Shown here: positions 10,257 to 18,345 of the stretch, piece after piece
Numbering within the stretch: position 1 is the stretch's first letter
How the letters are laid out: each line of letters begins with the position of its first letter
NCBI GenBank assembly: GCA_013003285.1
Contig: JABDJY010000398.1
Location: 1-32,213 of the forward strand
Source: Alphaproteobacteria bacterium
GTDB lineage: Bacteria; Pseudomonadota; Alphaproteobacteria; UBA6615
Direction: 5' to 3'
DNA length: 32,213 bases
The notes under the pieces: generated by a model
Seen by the model: only the letters and a program-made list of their open reading frames with translations
Told to the model about the DNA's origin: nothing
The model's database searches: none
Program-made: the position numbers and the translations under genes

Positions 10257-10381
10257 CGCTCCTCAATCGATTACATGCGATTCAATAATTACAGTTCGTT
10301 CCTTGAGCCCGCGCAACCCGGCATCCGACCCACAATGGTCTATGCATTGCGGTGAAATGCGGCTCTCCGAGGAAGCAGACT

Positions 10382-10927
10382 ATGCCAATCTATCTGGAGC
10401 CGCGAGACGTTACTGAAGACCTTGAGGAATTCAGTTCTGTCTTGATTGTGTCGTGCCCGATCTGCCCGCAGATGTCGCTGTCGATGCAGAAGAAGACGCC
10501 GTTCATTGAATTCTTCAAACATGGCTTCAAGACGCCAGCGTTCGAGGATTATATCGCGTCGATTCGCGCGCCGCTCAAGCAACGCGGTGTTCGCACCGAC
10601 GTTTTCACCATGCGTGCGCCGTCGCCGTTGATGTGCATCTGGACCGAGGGGCAGCGTCGCCGGCTGCGGGAACGTGCCAAGGGATTTGAGGCGGTGCTCG
10701 TGTTGGGATGCCATTCCGCCACAGCGACAGCGAAAGAGGCACTCAAGGACACCGATTGCCAAGTCTTTCAGGCCATGCGGATGAGAGGGCTGGCAAACGC
10801 AACGATGAAAGTCGATTTTCCGGCGACGGTCGAACTCGATATGAATCCGACGCCGACGAACCGCGCGGCGCGACGGCACGAGAATCGGGTCGGCACCGCG
10901 GCGGAAAACGAAAAGGAGCCGTCATGA
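10382..10927 (+). CDS. Uncharacterised cysteine-motif protein linked to the glycine reductase locus
   Basis: ORF with ATG at 10382 (or GTG at 10352); VLIVSCPICPQMSLSMQKKTPFIEFFKHGFKTPAFEDYI and VLVLGCHSATATAKEAL; ATGA overlap with the next gene. Confidence 0.75.
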   Translation: MPIYLEPRDVTEDLEEFSSVLIVSCPICPQMSLSMQKKTPFIEFFKHGFKTPAFEDYIASIRAPLKQRGVRTDVFTMRAPSPLMCIWTEGQRRRLRERAKGFEAVLVLGCHSATATAKEALKDTDCQVFQAMRMRGLANATMKVDFPATVELDMNPTPTNRAARRHENRVGTAAENEKEPS

Positions 10928-11391
10928 CGGAAGATAGTTCAATGGATAAAGGCGATCGTCAGGCGATGATGGGATCCATGATGGAGCAGTTTTTCGGTGG
11001 CATGGGGGCGGACGAGAAAAAAGAGATGTGCGCGGCCATGATGGTCAAGATGACCGAAGGCCTCGACATGAAGGAGATGATGCCCAAGATAATGATGGGC
11101 ATGATGTCCGGAGGGGCGGGCGACGGTCTCGGCGCGATGCAGGACAAGATGTCGAAAATGATGCAAGGCGGCGCCGAACAGCACATGTCGCAAATGCCCG
11201 AAATGATGCTGAAGTCGATGATGCCTCACTGCATTGAAATGATGTTGCCAGCGATCGATCCGGATAAGCGTGGCGAGGCTGCGGTCGGAATTCTCGCGGC
11301 AATCGTCGAAAAAGGTACTGCCGGTATGTCGGACGAGCAAAGGCAGTCTTTTCATAAGGCACTCGAAGAGGTCTTGAGCCCTTCGGCATGA
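10924..11391 (+). CDS. Methionine-rich small protein (about 31 Met in 155 residues)
   Basis: ATG at 10924 overlapping the upstream stop (ATGA); repeated MM pairs throughout the N-terminal two thirds. Confidence 0.75.
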   Translation: MTEDSSMDKGDRQAMMGSMMEQFFGGMGADEKKEMCAAMMVKMTEGLDMKEMMPKIMMGMMSGGAGDGLGAMQDKMSKMMQGGAEQHMSQMPEMMLKSMMPHCIEMMLPAIDPDKRGEAAVGILAAIVEKGTAGMSDEQRQSFHKALEEVLSPSA

Positions 11392-11428
11392 AGTCGGCGG
11401 GCGAGAGCCATTGCTCACGATGTGATCA

Positions 11429-12739
11429 ATGAAGCAACACCCTGCCTTGTATCGGTGGTCAATGAAGTGGGCTCATCTCGTTCGGTTCGCGTTGGTCGTT
11501 GCGGCCTTTTCTACGATCCTGCTTATCGCAACGAACACGCGCCCGGTCGTGAGTTGGGCGGACGCACAGACTTTTCAAACAGCGGCAGGCGAAAAAGTAA
11601 CTGCGTACCTGTTTTGGGAACGCACCTGCCCCTATTGCCAGAGCGCGAAATCGTTTCTGCAGGAGGCCGCGGTGCAGAACGACTGGTTGGTCCTGGAAAT
11701 GGTCGAAGTGTCCGCACCGGGCAGCGCCAGGCAATTGTTTTTCCGGGTCAGCCAACTGTTCGGTATCGAACGGCTTGGGGTGCCACTCGTTGTCGTGGGG
11801 GCGCGGCCGTTCGTCGGCTACGACGGCGACGTTACCACCGGCGCCGAGATTCTGACCCATGCACAAAATTGCCTCGCACGAAATTGTCCCGACCTCGTTG
11901 CTGCCGTCGCGGCGACAATCGCAGACATCGGTTCCGGCGCAGCCGAAAAATCGACCGAACCGCCGGAGCCGACGCCGACTGCCTCTGTGCCGCAAGAGGT
12001 CGAGTTACCGCTCATCGGCACGGTAGCCATTGGCGCACTTTCGCTGCCGCTGCTGACTGTGGTGCTGGCCGCCGCCGACGGATTCAACCCTTGCGCGATG
12101 TGGGTGCTGGTCTTTCTGATCGGGCTGCTGGTTGGCATGAAGGATCAGGTGCGAATGTGGGCGCTCGGCATTGCCTTCCTGGTCGCTTCGGCAGGCGTGT
12201 ATTTCGCGTTCATGGCTGCCTGGCTCAATCTATTGCTGCTGCTCGGCGCGTTGTTCTGGATCCGCATCGCGATCGGTCTGGTCGCTCTTGCCGGGGGCAT
12301 TTTCTATTTGCGGGAGTTCGCCGTGAACGCCGCCGGACTATGCAAGATCACATCGTCTGGGCAGCGCCGCCGCGTGACAGAGGCGTTCAAAGGCGTTGTA
12401 CGCGAGCGCCGGTTTATCCTGGCGCTCGCTGGCATCGTGGTGCTCGCCGCGGCCGTCAATTTGATCGAATTATTCTGCTCGGCTGGTATTCCGGCGGTCT
12501 ACACACAAGTATTGGCACTCAGCGAATTGCGCCCATGGACCTATTATTCGTACTTGTTGCTGTATATCGGCGTTTTCCTGCTCGACGATATCGCGATCTT
12601 CGTGATCGCTATTTTAACGGCGCAAGCGGTCGGGTTCACCGGAGGCTATTCGCGCTTCGCCCATCTCGTTGGGGGCCTTGTTATGGTAGCCATCGGCGGG
12701 CTACTGCTGTTTCGGCCCGAGTTACTTGCATTCACTTGA
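11429..12739 (+). CDS. Thioredoxin/glutaredoxin-like (CPYC) domain fused to CcdA/DsbD-like transmembrane domain
   Basis: FWERTCPYCQSAK; then TM segments with FNPCAMWVLVFLIGLL and NLIELFCSAGIPAVYTQVLAL carrying the paired TM cysteines of CcdA/DsbD. Confidence 0.85.
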   Translation: MKQHPALYRWSMKWAHLVRFALVVAAFSTILLIATNTRPVVSWADAQTFQTAAGEKVTAYLFWERTCPYCQSAKSFLQEAAVQNDWLVLEMVEVSAPGSARQLFFRVSQLFGIERLGVPLVVVGARPFVGYDGDVTTGAEILTHAQNCLARNCPDLVAAVAATIADIGSGAAEKSTEPPEPTPTASVPQEVELPLIGTVAIGALSLPLLTVVLAAADGFNPCAMWVLVFLIGLLVGMKDQVRMWALGIAFLVASAGVYFAFMAAWLNLLLLLGALFWIRIAIGLVALAGGIFYLREFAVNAAGLCKITSSGQRRRVTEAFKGVVRERRFILALAGIVVLAAAVNLIELFCSAGIPAVYTQVLALSELRPWTYYSYLLLYIGVFLLDDIAIFVIAILTAQAVGFTGGYSRFAHLVGGLVMVAIGGLLLFRPELLAFT

Positions 12740-12800
12740 CCCCAGTGTGCATCTGAGCGTTCCAAAATCACGTATCGTGAGGCTCTACTGGTCTCTCCAA

Positions 12801-13244
12801 TCACCGAACGATTGTGACCGGCACCTTGGCGTTATGGAGAACTTTCTCCGAAACACTGCCGACCAATAAGCCTCTCACTTCGCCAAGCCCGCGGCTTCCC
12901 ATGACGATCAAATCGGCATCGAAGGCCGTCGCGGCGTCGAGAATCACTTGTTCGGGGTCGCCCACAATTGATTCGTGCGACGTTTCTTTGACGCCGGCGT
13001 TGGCGGCTCGAAGTTCCGCCGACGCCAGTATTTTTTCGATAACGGTCCCAACCTCGTCTGGCCCATCGATATGTTCCGAGACAGCGTAATCGTGAAGCTC
13101 ATCAGGAAGCCGCCCGAAGGGATAGTCGGCGGCGTGGATCAGAACGACCTTGGCATCATATTTCGACGCAAGATCGCTGGCGAAATCGACCGCACGGTTC
13201 GCGTTACTGGACCCGTCGATCGGCACGAGGATGGTCTTGAGCAT
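12801..13244 (-). CDS. Universal stress protein UspA family
   Basis: MLKTILVPIDGSSNANRAVDFA...DLIVMGSRGLGEVRGLLVGSVSEKVLHNAKVPVTIV. Confidence 0.95.
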   Translation of the reverse strand: MLKTILVPIDGSSNANRAVDFASDLASKYDAKVVLIHAADYPFGRLPDELHDYAVSEHIDGPDEVGTVIEKILASAELRAANAGVKETSHESIVGDPEQVILDAATAFDADLIVMGSRGLGEVRGLLVGSVSEKVLHNAKVPVTIVR

Positions 13245-13337
13245 GGCGAACCTCTCTTTGGCGGATTTCCGTTGTCGAAACGGCGGTTTATTCGAAGAGA
13301 ATCTAGCACTCGTTGCGCCGGGGTATTTTGCGCTTGA

Positions 13338-14699
13338 TCAATCTGACGATATTGGCTCGTCGAAGACATGCTGGTCGGAAATATCGGTCCCCAGCGCGGC
13401 GAGCGCCTGTTCGACCAAGCGGCGGCGAATCGCTTTTTCCTCATCCGGCGATTTATCGGGATCGCCCAGGGGATGGGGAATGGCGATGCTTGGAATGATG
13501 CGGTTGGCGCCAACGGTTTTAGAGATCGGCACGATCGAGCAGATATGCGCGGTGGGCAGTCCCACCCGTTCCAGTTCCTTGACGATCGTTGCCCCGCAAC
13601 GCGTGCAGGTGCCTCATGTGGAGGTCAGGATAACCGCCTGGACACCTACATTCACCAACTCGGCCGCGATGTTCTGGCCATAACGCTGTGCCCGCTCCAC
13701 CGATGTCGCATTGCCGACGGTGGCGTAATAGGTTTCGCTGAGTTTTCCGATACGCCCCTCGCGTTCCAGATCGCGCATAACATCGAGCGGCAACACCCGG
13801 TTCGGATCCTCGTTGGCATAGGTGGGGTCGTAGCCGCCGTGGACGGATTGGTGGGTCTCCCCGCTTAACCGGTCCAATCCCTGAAGCGAATAGGCGCCAA
13901 ACTTGCTGGCATTTGCGGATTCGATGCGGTCCGGGTTTCCCCTTGGCACGATCCCGCCCGAGGTCACCAGGGCCAGGGTCGCCTGCGCCATATTCTTCAC
14001 CGCGGGTGCGGGTGGCACGCGGCCGAATACCGGCATGGCATACTCGGTCTCCGGCGTAGCGCCGCTGACTTTACGCAACAGCATATCAATCGCCCGTTGG
14101 GCGCCCGGTGCGTCGGCGAAATAGTTCTGGCGCAGGCCGTGTGAAATGGTGTTGTCTTCGGTGGGCACGATTGCCGCGCCCGCGACGAGCTTAAGCCCAA
14201 CACGCGCCATATTGGTCGCTGCGTCGCGCATCCCCATGACATCCGAACTGGCCCGCACGATTGTCACTGGCCGGCGATAGATCTCGACCGCCGGATTTTC
14301 TTCATGCAATGCGGTTGCGGCGTGAATTCCCAGCCGCGCCTGTACGGCCTGACACACAGCTGCGCAGGCCATACCGTAGCGCCCGGCGTTGAAGGCCGGG
14401 CCGGCCAACAGCAATTTGGGTTTGAAATCAGCCGCAACCGTGCGCTTCGCTTCGATGAGGCCGACAATCTCCGCGACCGCGGCATCCAGGTTCTCGGCCA
14501 TATAGTTATCGCCGGCGACGATAGTGCCGATGATTTCGATGTCCGGTGCCATGCCGGCAATCAGTTGCCCCGGCCCCTTCGGCCCATCGTACCACTGGGG
14601 TGCGACTCCGGCTTGATCCTCGCCGCCCAGGCCGCCGAAGAATTGGTTCACATAGTGAATAGTCTGGATCTTTTCGGGCACGGTCACGCCTCTCGACAA
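13338..14699 (-). CDS. grdB: Glycine/sarcosine/betaine reductase component B selenoprotein (GrdB/GrdF/GrdH family), Sec at in-frame UGA 13614-13616
   Basis: Two ORFs (13614-14699 and 13338-13565) lie in one frame and join through TGA as VQAVILTST-U-GTCTRCGATIVKELERVGLPTAHICSIVPISKTVGANRIIPSIAIPHPLGDP; IHYVNQFFGGLGGEDQAG N-terminus; TTG start at 14699 tentative. Confidence 0.95.
13587..13601 (-). promoter_or_regulatory. Candidate bacterial SECIS apical hairpin for grdB
   Basis: On the minus strand CGTTGC-GGG-GCAACG, perfect 6-bp stem beginning 12 nt after the UGA. Confidence 0.65.
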
Positions 14700-15931
14700 C
14701 TCAGGTGGCTATAGCCGAGCTGATTGGTCGCCCCGATAATGGCCTGTAGTTCGACTTCCATGCTGCCGTCGTCGCGCAGGCTGTGCGGATAGCCGCCGGC
14801 GAGCCGCGACACGTCGGGTAATGGTCCGATCGTAGTTGCCATGGCCGGCAGCTCGACTCGCTCGTTGGCATTTCCCGTCGACACCAGGGCGTCGGCCTCG
14901 GGCGTAGTGTCGGCAAGGGACTGGGAAGCGCCATCGCTACCAGCGAATTCGTCGGTTATCGCAACCGTCTTGATGCCCGCCTGTTCCAAATCGCGCACGA
15001 TCATCATCAAATCAGCATCGGGATTGCCGAAGCCTTCTTTACTGATGATGACGCCACTCGATTTCATCTGGATAATTTTTTCGACCGCGGCTGCGGCCGA
15101 GAGCTGCTTTTCGGCAAGGCGCGTGGGTTCGTTGGTAATGACAACACCGGTAAAATTCCAGCGCGTCCCGTGGCCGCTCAGCAACTCGGCGATGACGGGA
15201 TTATTCTGATGGTGGAAGGTGGTGTTCTTGTCGCAGGCGCTCACGCAGTTTCCTGATAAGACACCATTGTCGAGCACGATGCGGGGATCGACGCTGATCG
15301 GTAGGCCTTCCTGTGCATTTCGTCCCAGCACGTAGGTGTCGTGCAGCAAGCCTTGGCTGAGAACAATGTAGACATAGCCTATGCGCGGCAGGCTCGGGGC
15401 ACATGGCACTTCGTCCCACAGCACCTCTTCGGTTTGGTCTGGTACGGAATCCAAACAACTTTGGGCGACAAATTTCGCCGCACGGGTTCCGGCTTCCCGT
15501 AACGCTTCTTCATGCGCGTGGGGGTCCAGGGGTTCGTGAACATCGATTTCCAGGACAATCAGGGGCAACCGGGAAAACGGCGTATAGGCCGCGCCGGGCC
15601 CAGACATATCGATGATGCCTTCCTGAAAGCCGACGATGGGGCCACAGGTTGCGATGGCGACATTCTCCAGGACACAGAGCACGCCTGTTCCCGGCTCCGT
15701 GCCGACCGCTTTCGCGCGCGGTTGGACGACGTCCTTGACGCACAAGATACGCGTGGCTTCGCCGGGCAACGCCAACCTGACGCGGATACGCGCCAAACGA
15801 TGGTCTTGTTCCTGCAATGTGCGCGCCAACGCCGCCGCGTCGAGAGACAAGCAGCCCTGATTGATGCCGGTCTGTTCGCCCAGCTTGACCTGGTTAACAA
15901 TATGCTTGTGCAAGGTTAGGGTCATTTCCAT
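14684..15931 (-). CDS. grdE: Glycine/sarcosine/betaine reductase component B alpha/gamma proprotein (GrdE/GrdG/GrdI family), Asn-Cys autoprocessing site
   Basis: LSGNCVSACDKNTTFHHQNNPVI around predicted cleavage at N228-C229; GVVITNEPTRLAEKQLSAAAAVEKIIQMKSSGVIISKEGFGNPDADLM. Confidence 0.93.
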   Translation of the reverse strand: MEMTLTLHKHIVNQVKLGEQTGINQGCLSLDAAALARTLQEQDHRLARIRVRLALPGEATRILCVKDVVQPRAKAVGTEPGTGVLCVLENVAIATCGPIVGFQEGIIDMSGPGAAYTPFSRLPLIVLEIDVHEPLDPHAHEEALREAGTRAAKFVAQSCLDSVPDQTEEVLWDEVPCAPSLPRIGYVYIVLSQGLLHDTYVLGRNAQEGLPISVDPRIVLDNGVLSGNCVSACDKNTTFHHQNNPVIAELLSGHGTRWNFTGVVITNEPTRLAEKQLSAAAAVEKIIQMKSSGVIISKEGFGNPDADLMMIVRDLEQAGIKTVAITDEFAGSDGASQSLADTTPEADALVSTGNANERVELPAMATTIGPLPDVSRLAGGYPHSLRDDGSMEVELQAIIGATNQLGYSHLSCREA

Positions 15932-16007
15932 TCTCGACGAACAATCGCTCCGGCATTGCCATAAGAGCTATAGATCTAGAATTGCGCACAACTCGCCACA
16001 TTGGCCA

Positions 16008-16021
16008 TTGAGCAACATCAA
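16008..16021. promoter_or_regulatory. Candidate FNR/FixK-type box TTGAGCAACATCAA between grdE and the threonine dehydrogenase gene
   Basis: Perfect TTGA-N6-TCAA palindrome in the divergent intergenic region, ~77 nt from the grdE start and ~92 nt from the tdh start. Confidence 0.65.
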
Positions 16022-16112
16022 ACCAACTATTACGAGAAGCAGGCTATTGAACCTTGTAAACTACCCTGATCTTTGATCCCGGACGCTGCACAAATTAGCG
16101 AGAAATAGCGAC

Positions 16113-17072
16113 ATGCGAAAAATTCTTGTTACCGGGGCGCTGGGGCAGATCGGTCAGGAGTTGGTACCGGCCCTGCGCGACCGCTACGGCGCCGCAAACA
16201 TCGTTGCGTCGGATATCCGTAGCCTGCCGGCAGGCGAGGAAAACGCCGACGATATGTTCGAGGTACTAGACTGCACCAAGGCGCAGCAGGTCGAAGACGT
16301 GGTCGACCGGCACGATATTGGGTGCGTCTACCACCTTGCCGCGTTGCTGTCGGCAACAGCTGAAGACAAACCGCAGGCGGCATGGCGTCTCAATATGGAC
16401 AGCCTCTATTTGATGTTGGAGGTCGCCCGGCAATTCGACTGTGCGCTGTTCTTTCCCAGCTCGATCGGCGCCTTCGGCCCCACCACGCCGCGCAACGAGA
16501 CTCCGCAGGACACTATCCAGCGTCCCACCACCATGTACGGCGTCACCAAGGTGGCGGGTGAGCTGTTGTGCGACTATTACGCGAAACGATTTGGCGTTGA
16601 TGCGCGGGGATTGCGGTTCCCCGGCCTGATCTCCTATGTCGCCCCGCCCGGCGGCGGGACGACGGACTATTCGGTGGAAATCTTCTACCAGGCGATTCGC
16701 GACCGGCGTTACACCTGCCCGCTGAAGCCCGATACGCGCCTCGATATGATGTATATGCCGGACGCGATCCGCGCGATGATCGAACTGATGGAAGCCGACC
16801 CCTCCGATCTAACCCACCGCAACGCGTTCAATGTGACAGCGATGAATGTTACCCCTGAAGAGTTGGCCACCGAAATATGCAAGCACATGCCGGACTTCGT
16901 CATCGACTACGACATCGACCCGGTGCGGCAAGCGATCGCTGATTCCTGGCCCCGCGCGATGGACGACAGCGCCGCCCGGTCCGAATGGCACTGGGCGCCG
17001 CGCTACGACCTGTCGGCCATGACTTCTGACATGCTGGAAAAACTGAGCGCCAAACTCAAGCCCGCGAAATGA
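16113..17072 (+). CDS. L-threonine 3-dehydrogenase, SDR/epimerase-type
   Basis: ILVTGALGQIGQELVPALR, PSSIGAFGP, RGLRFPGLISYVAPPGGGTTDYSVEIFYQAI, MMYMPDAIRAMIELM, RQAIADSWPRAMDDSAARSEW as in SDR-type ThrDH. Confidence 0.9.
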   Translation: MRKILVTGALGQIGQELVPALRDRYGAANIVASDIRSLPAGEENADDMFEVLDCTKAQQVEDVVDRHDIGCVYHLAALLSATAEDKPQAAWRLNMDSLYLMLEVARQFDCALFFPSSIGAFGPTTPRNETPQDTIQRPTTMYGVTKVAGELLCDYYAKRFGVDARGLRFPGLISYVAPPGGGTTDYSVEIFYQAIRDRRYTCPLKPDTRLDMMYMPDAIRAMIELMEADPSDLTHRNAFNVTAMNVTPEELATEICKHMPDFVIDYDIDPVRQAIADSWPRAMDDSAARSEWHWAPRYDLSAMTSDMLEKLSAKLKPAK

Positions 17073-17096
17073 TGTAATCGCCCCAAGGGGATTTCG

Positions 17097-18323
17097 ATGC
17101 CTGATGACCGTTTAGCCAATCTGCTCTCCGCCGAACTCACCGAAATGGAAGCAACCGGCCGGCGCAAGGGAGGCGAGACGGTGTTCGCCGGCGTTGTGCC
17201 GCCGCGCGGCGACAAGGGGCCGCGCTATCTGCTGGAGGGCGAGGGCGATAAGCCGTTTCTCCGAATGAACGCCAACAACTATCTGGGCCTGGCCCGTCGG
17301 CCCGAAGTTATCGAGGCGGAGGAGACAGCGGTGCGGGCGTTTGGTGCCGGCCCCGGCGCGGTGCGCTTCATCAGCGGCACATGGTCGCCCCATGTGGAAC
17401 TGGAACAGCGCCTCGCCGCGTTTCACCGGCGCGAGGCGGCCATGATCTTCAGCTCCGCCTACGCAGCGGTCATGGGGGTCCTACCGCCGCTGATTAGCGA
17501 GGCAACAGCGGTGATTAGCGACGAGCTCAATCACAACTGCATCATCAATGCCGTGCGGCTGAGCCGGCCGCTGGAAAAACATGTTTATCCCCACCTCGAT
17601 ATGGCGGCGTTGGAAGAGAGCCTGGCGAAGGCCGCAGAGTCCTGCCGGCGCGCCATTATTGTTACCGACGGCGTGTTCAGCATGCGCGGCGATCACGCCC
17701 CACTCCACAAAATCTCCGCGCTGGCGCACAAATACGATGATGTGTTCCCCGAGAATATTTTGGTCGTCGTCGACGATTCTCATGGCGTCGGCGCTTTCGG
17801 CGCATCCGGCCGCGGCACGGAGGAATATACAGATAGCCCACCCGCCGATCTTCTGGTGGCGACGCTGGGCAAGGCTTTCGGGGTTAACGGCGGTTATGTC
17901 ACTGGCGGCGACACGCTTATCGACTATTTACGCGAGACCTCGCCCTTCTACGTTTTTTCCAACCCGATCACGCCGGGCGAAGCCGCCGCCGCCAAGGCGG
18001 CCGTCGATCTCGTCGACAGTCCGCGTGGCGTGGCCTTGCTCGATCATTTGCGCGACATGACCGTGAGATTTGAGACAGGTCTGCTCGCGCTTGGCTTCGA
18101 AACCATAGCTGGCGAACATCCCGTTGTGCCGTTGATGGTGCGGGACACCGAGAAAACGTCGCAATTGGTTGCGCATTTGCGAGACCAAGGCGTTCTCGCC
18201 ACCGGGCTCAATTACCCGGTTGTGCCGCGCGGCGACGAAGAAATTCGGTTCCAGGTCTCAGCCGATCACACGCCAGCCGATATCGACGAAGCACTTAACG
18301 CTTTGGCCGATTTTTCGAATTGA
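17097..18323 (+). CDS. kbl: 2-amino-3-ketobutyrate CoA ligase (glycine C-acetyltransferase)
   Basis: AONS/KBL family: NANNYLGLARRPEV, GAVRFISGTWSPHVELEQRLA, SDELNHNCIINAVRLS, VVDDSHGVGAFG, TLGKAFGVNGGYVTGG. Confidence 0.92.
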   Translation: MPDDRLANLLSAELTEMEATGRRKGGETVFAGVVPPRGDKGPRYLLEGEGDKPFLRMNANNYLGLARRPEVIEAEETAVRAFGAGPGAVRFISGTWSPHVELEQRLAAFHRREAAMIFSSAYAAVMGVLPPLISEATAVISDELNHNCIINAVRLSRPLEKHVYPHLDMAALEESLAKAAESCRRAIIVTDGVFSMRGDHAPLHKISALAHKYDDVFPENILVVVDDSHGVGAFGASGRGTEEYTDSPPADLLVATLGKAFGVNGGYVTGGDTLIDYLRETSPFYVFSNPITPGEAAAAKAAVDLVDSPRGVALLDHLRDMTVRFETGLLALGFETIAGEHPVVPLMVRDTEKTSQLVAHLRDQGVLATGLNYPVVPRGDEEIRFQVSADHTPADIDEALNALADFSN

Positions 18324-18345
18324 GTCCGAGACTGTCGTAATCAAG

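Noticed and set aside
10939-11418. His-rich minus-strand ORF (159 aa) opposite the Met-rich gene
   Set aside because: The His repeats are the antisense reading of repeated ATG codons; no independent support
11422-12756. 444-aa + ORF overlapping the Trx-CcdA gene
   Set aside because: Low-complexity Arg-rich translation; the frame at 11429 encodes the recognisable CPYC/CcdA protein
12765-12780. TCACG-TAT-CGTGA palindrome between convergent genes as a terminator
   Set aside because: Only a 5-bp stem with no T-tract; not reportable as a terminator
13614-13616. In-frame TGA making grdB look like two broken genes
   Set aside because: Same frame on both sides, TST-U-GTCTRCGA family motif, and a hairpin 12 nt downstream
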